From: an uncultured Neomegalonema sp.
Lineage (GTDB): Bacteria; Pseudomonadota; Alphaproteobacteria; Rhodobacterales; Rhodobacteraceae
Reading direction: 5' to 3'
NCBI GenBank assembly: GCA_937958345.1
Contig: CALGNW010000138.1
Coordinates: 1 to 8,838 of the forward strand
Length of the DNA stretch: 8,838 nucleotides
A model generated the notes under the pieces. That model had not been told where the DNA came from, did not search any database, and saw only the letters and a list, made by a program, of their open reading frames with translations. The position numbers were made by a program, and so were the translations under genes. Shown one piece after another: positions 6,641-8,838 of this stretch; the stretch's first letter is position 1; each line of letters starts with the position of its first letter.

Positions 6641-8838
6641 CCCCCGATTAACGCCTCCCAGTCCGCTTCGGTCAGGATGGTCACGCCCAGCTCTTCGGCT
6701 TTTTTAAGCTTTGATCCCGCCTTTTCGCCCGCCAGCAGATAATCCGTCTTGGCCGAGACCGATCCGCTGACCTTGGCCCCGGCCGCCTCGGCCCGTGCCT
6801 TGGCCTCGGAACGGCTCATCCGTTCCAGCGTGCCGGTGATCACCAGCGTTTTACCGGCCAGCGCGCCCTCCTGTGCGGCGGGTTCCGCGTCCTCGACACG
6901 AACATGCGACAGCAGAGCATTTAAGCTCGCTCGATTTCGGTGCTCCCGCATAAAATGAAGCAAAGAAAGGGTGGCTGTCGTACCGCCACCATCAAAAGGA
7001 AGGACGTTTCCGAGCAATTTTTCATCTTCTAGAACACAAGCCCAAAGGCGGGCTGAAACGTCTCTCCAGCGTGAGAGAACTTCACGCGACAATTCATCGC
7101 CAAATGCAGGAAAAATATGGTCATTAGAATAAAAAGCGGTCTCCCAATACGCCTTAATCGATTCAATTTTTCTTCTTGCAGTCTCTAAAAACTCGACTTC
7201 GTCTTTGAATTCTTTACGGGCCCGTTCAAGTTTGTCGGGATAGTTTGAAGAGGGCTTAAAGACGCCCTCAAAAAATTTTCGAGCCGAGTTTTGAGAATCT
7301 AAATTCGGGTCTGATGAACTGAGCTCATACAAGTTCCTGCGGAGAATTTGACCGCCAACTCCCGGAAATTCAAAAATCTCGCTCCAGCAATTTAATTCGT
7401 AGGAATTGATCTGGTAAAGAGTCGCCCTTACAATCCACGGGTCAAACTTGCTTGCATCGACATGAAATTTTGAAGCATTTTTGATCCACCGACTTTCCAA
7501 CGCCTCGATTGCATCAGATATCGCCTTCTCAAAATTTGAAAAGCTACCAAAGTGATTTGCAATCGAGCGCGCAAGTTCTTCACCCACATGCCGAATCCCC
7601 AGCGCAAACAAAAACCGATCCAGCGGCAAAACCCGCCGCTCATCAATCGCCCGGAACAGCTTTTCTGCTGATTTTGCGCCCCAGCCCTCTTTGTTCTTGA
7701 GCGCTTGCAGGGCATCGCCGCCGAAGCGCTGCTCCAGCGTGTAAATATCTGCGGCCTGCTTGATCCAGCCATCGCTCCAAAACGCTTCCGCCTGTTTCGC
7801 GCCCAGCCCGTCAATATCTGCGGCATTCCGAGATACGAAATGCTTGAGCCGCTCCACCGCCTGAGCCGGACAAATAAGCCCGCCGACACAGCGGCGCACG
7901 GCCTCGCCCTCTTCGCGCACCGCATCGGACCCGCATTCAGGGCACTCTTCAGGAAACACAAACGGCTTCGAAGTCTCGGGACGCTTGGACAGATCGACAT
8001 CGACGACCTTTGGAATCACATCCCCAGCGCGATAGACCTGCACAGTATCTCCGGCGCGCAGGTCGCGGCCTTCTCGAATCGGCTCGCCGTTGCCGCCGAT
8101 TCCCTTGATGTAATCCTCGTTATGCAGCGTCGCATTCGACACCACCACGCCGCCGACCGTCACCGGACGCAGCTTGGCCACGGGCGTCAGCGACCCCGTG
8201 CGCCCGACCTGAATATCAATGTCTTCCAGCACAGTCGTTGCGACTTCGGCGGCAAATTTATGCGCAATCGCCCAGCGCGGCTCTCGCGAACGAAACCCAA
8301 GCCGCCCTTGCAAATCCAGCCCATCGACCTTGTAGACGACGCCGTCAATGTCATAGCCCAACCCGGCGCGATCCGCCTCCAGCCTCGCGTGATAGGCCAT
8401 CATGTCGGCAACCGACTCGCAGCGTTCCATACGCGCGTTCACCGTCAGCCCCCAGCGCCCCATGGTCTCGATCATCTCAAACTGAGTTTGCGCCGGAATG
8501 GCGTTCGCCTCGCCCCAGCCATAGGCAAAAAAGCGCAGCGGCCTTGTTTTGGTGATCTCAGAATCCAGTTGTCGCAGCGATCCGGCGGCGGCATTGCGCG
8601 GGTTGGCAAAGACCCGCCCCGACTCGGCCATGCGCGTGTTCAGCGCGGCAAAATCTTCGTGGGACATATACACTTCGCCGCGCGCCTCAAACACGTCCGG
8701 CACATCATCGCCCGTCAACTCAGCCGGAATATCTCCGATGGTGCGCGCATTCTCGGTGACATTCTCGCCCGTGCGGCCATCACCCCGCGTCGCCGCCTGC
8801 ACCAACTTGCCGCGTTCATAGCGCAGCGACAGCGCCAG
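6637..8838 (-). CDS. ligA: NAD-dependent DNA ligase LigA with an internal insertion (5' end outside window)
   Basis: LigA seals nicks at Okazaki fragments and repair sites using NAD+. The frame runs off the right edge; 733 residues are visible, starting LALSLRYERGK, so the catalytic KxDG lysine lies just outside. Visible parts, in visible-residue numbers, are: adenylation domain to about 205 (RGDG 18-21, EARGE 51-55, DGVVYKV 165-171); OB fold about 210-285; Cys4 zinc finger C299, C302, C317, C323 with the canonical 2-14-5 spacing; HhH domain from about 340; and BRCT domain about 658-733. The residues after KxDG exceed the roughly 550-580 of ordinary LigA by about 150-180. The excess is one AT-rich in-frame stretch within the HhH domain. 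No stop or frameshift is seen, so the gene is probably functional. Its stop overlaps the next start by four bases. An apparent start near 8805 is an internal TTG (Leu). Confidence 0.95.
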   Translation of the reverse strand: MALSLRYERGKLVQAATRGDGRTGENVTENARTIGDIPAELTGDDVPDVFEARGEVYMSHEDFAALNTRMAESGRVFANPRNAAAGSLRQLDSEITKTRPLRFFAYGWGEANAIPAQTQFEMIETMGRWGLTVNARMERCESVADMMAYHARLEADRAGLGYDIDGVVYKVDGLDLQGRLGFRSREPRWAIAHKFAAEVATTVLEDIDIQVGRTGSLTPVAKLRPVTVGGVVVSNATLHNEDYIKGIGGNGEPIREGRDLRAGDTVQVYRAGDVIPKVVDVDLSKRPETSKPFVFPEECPECGSDAVREEGEAVRRCVGGLICPAQAVERLKHFVSRNAADIDGLGAKQAEAFWSDGWIKQAADIYTLEQRFGGDALQALKNKEGWGAKSAEKLFRAIDERRVLPLDRFLFALGIRHVGEELARSIANHFGSFSNFEKAISDAIEALESRWIKNASKFHVDASKFDPWIVRATLYQINSYELNCWSEIFEFPGVGGQILRRNLYELSSSDPNLDSQNSARKFFEGVFKPSSNYPDKLERARKEFKDEVEFLETARRKIESIKAYWETAFYSNDHIFPAFGDELSREVLSRWRDVSARLWACVLEDEKLLGNVLPFDGGGTTATLSLLHFMREHRNRASLNALLSHVRVEDAEPAAQEGALAGKTLVITGTLERMSRSEAKARAEAAGAKVSGSVSAKTDYLLAGEKAGSKLKKAEELGVTILTEADWEALIGG
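6994..7500 (-). other. AT-rich in-frame insertion of about 170 codons within ligA
   Basis: Visible LigA residues 447-615 lie between the third helix-hairpin-helix (LGIRHVGEELARSIANHFGS) and a remnant of the fourth (FDGGGTTATLSLLHFM), where ordinary LigA has only a few tens of residues. The segment is 42% G+C by hand count of 7081-7500, against 67-72% in sampled flanking lines, and uses codons rare in such genomes (AGA AGA at 7176-7171). The protein is rich in Trp, Phe, Lys and Ser, with a charged, probably helical stretch (KLERARKEFKDEVEFLETAR). I recognise no family and see no intein end motifs or target duplications. The exact boundaries are uncertain by some tens of bases, and the low GC extends slightly beyond both. 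Confidence 0.75.

Noticed and set aside
6994..7500. An intein in LigA
   Set aside because: I see no Cys/Ser at a plausible N-terminal splice site followed by a block A pattern, no His-Asn before Cys/Ser/Thr at the end, and no endonuclease motifs.
6900..7580. An IS element or transposon inserted in ligA
   Set aside because: I found no terminal inverted repeats, target duplication or transposase pattern, and the reading frame continues through.
7428..8000. A frameshift or broken ligA, suggested by an overlapping 190-codon frame on the same strand
   Set aside because: The ligA frame is open from the right edge to 6637 with the zinc finger, HhH and BRCT motifs in one frame. The other frame has no recognisable protein pattern.

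Overview
The window looks like chromosomal core DNA of an alphaproteobacterium, most likely a member of the Rhodobacterales (roseobacter-like). Three things point there: the coding DNA is about 60% GC or higher with AT-rich gaps; the tRNA-His has an alpha-type acceptor end (no G-1, a G1:U72 pair, A73); and a 67-residue protein resembles a small family I associate with Rhodobacteraceae. No phage, IS element, CRISPR array or rRNA was found. Every protein gene lies on the minus strand; only the tRNA is on the plus strand.

Reading the minus strand from the right edge: ligA (NAD-dependent DNA ligase, 5' end outside the window) is followed, with a 4-base ATGA overlap, by an unrecognised single-pass membrane protein, and then by recG (branch-migration helicase). 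This is a DNA replication and repair cluster. A plus-strand tRNA-His converges on the 3' end of recG. Next come the 67-aa protein, a soluble multi-PAS histidine kinase, and the beginning of a Tad pilus locus: flp (major pilin) and cpaA (prepilin peptidase, cut by the left edge). The flp and cpaA products act together: CpaA cleaves the Flp prepilin before assembly. The kinase sits directly upstream of flp in the same direction but behind its own AT-rich gap, so a role in pilus control is only suggested by position.

The most unusual feature is inside ligA. An open, in-frame segment of about 170 codons (about 6994-7500) interrupts the helix-hairpin-helix domain. A hand count of 7081-7500 gives 175/420 G+C (42%), against 72% and 67% in sampled flanking 60-base lines. 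It looks like an acquired domain insertion in a gene that is normally essential. Other points of interest are a perfect 9+6+9 palindrome upstream of the kinase, mutually exclusive hairpins between flp and cpaA, and paired TTTGTTAAA repeats around the likely flp promoter.
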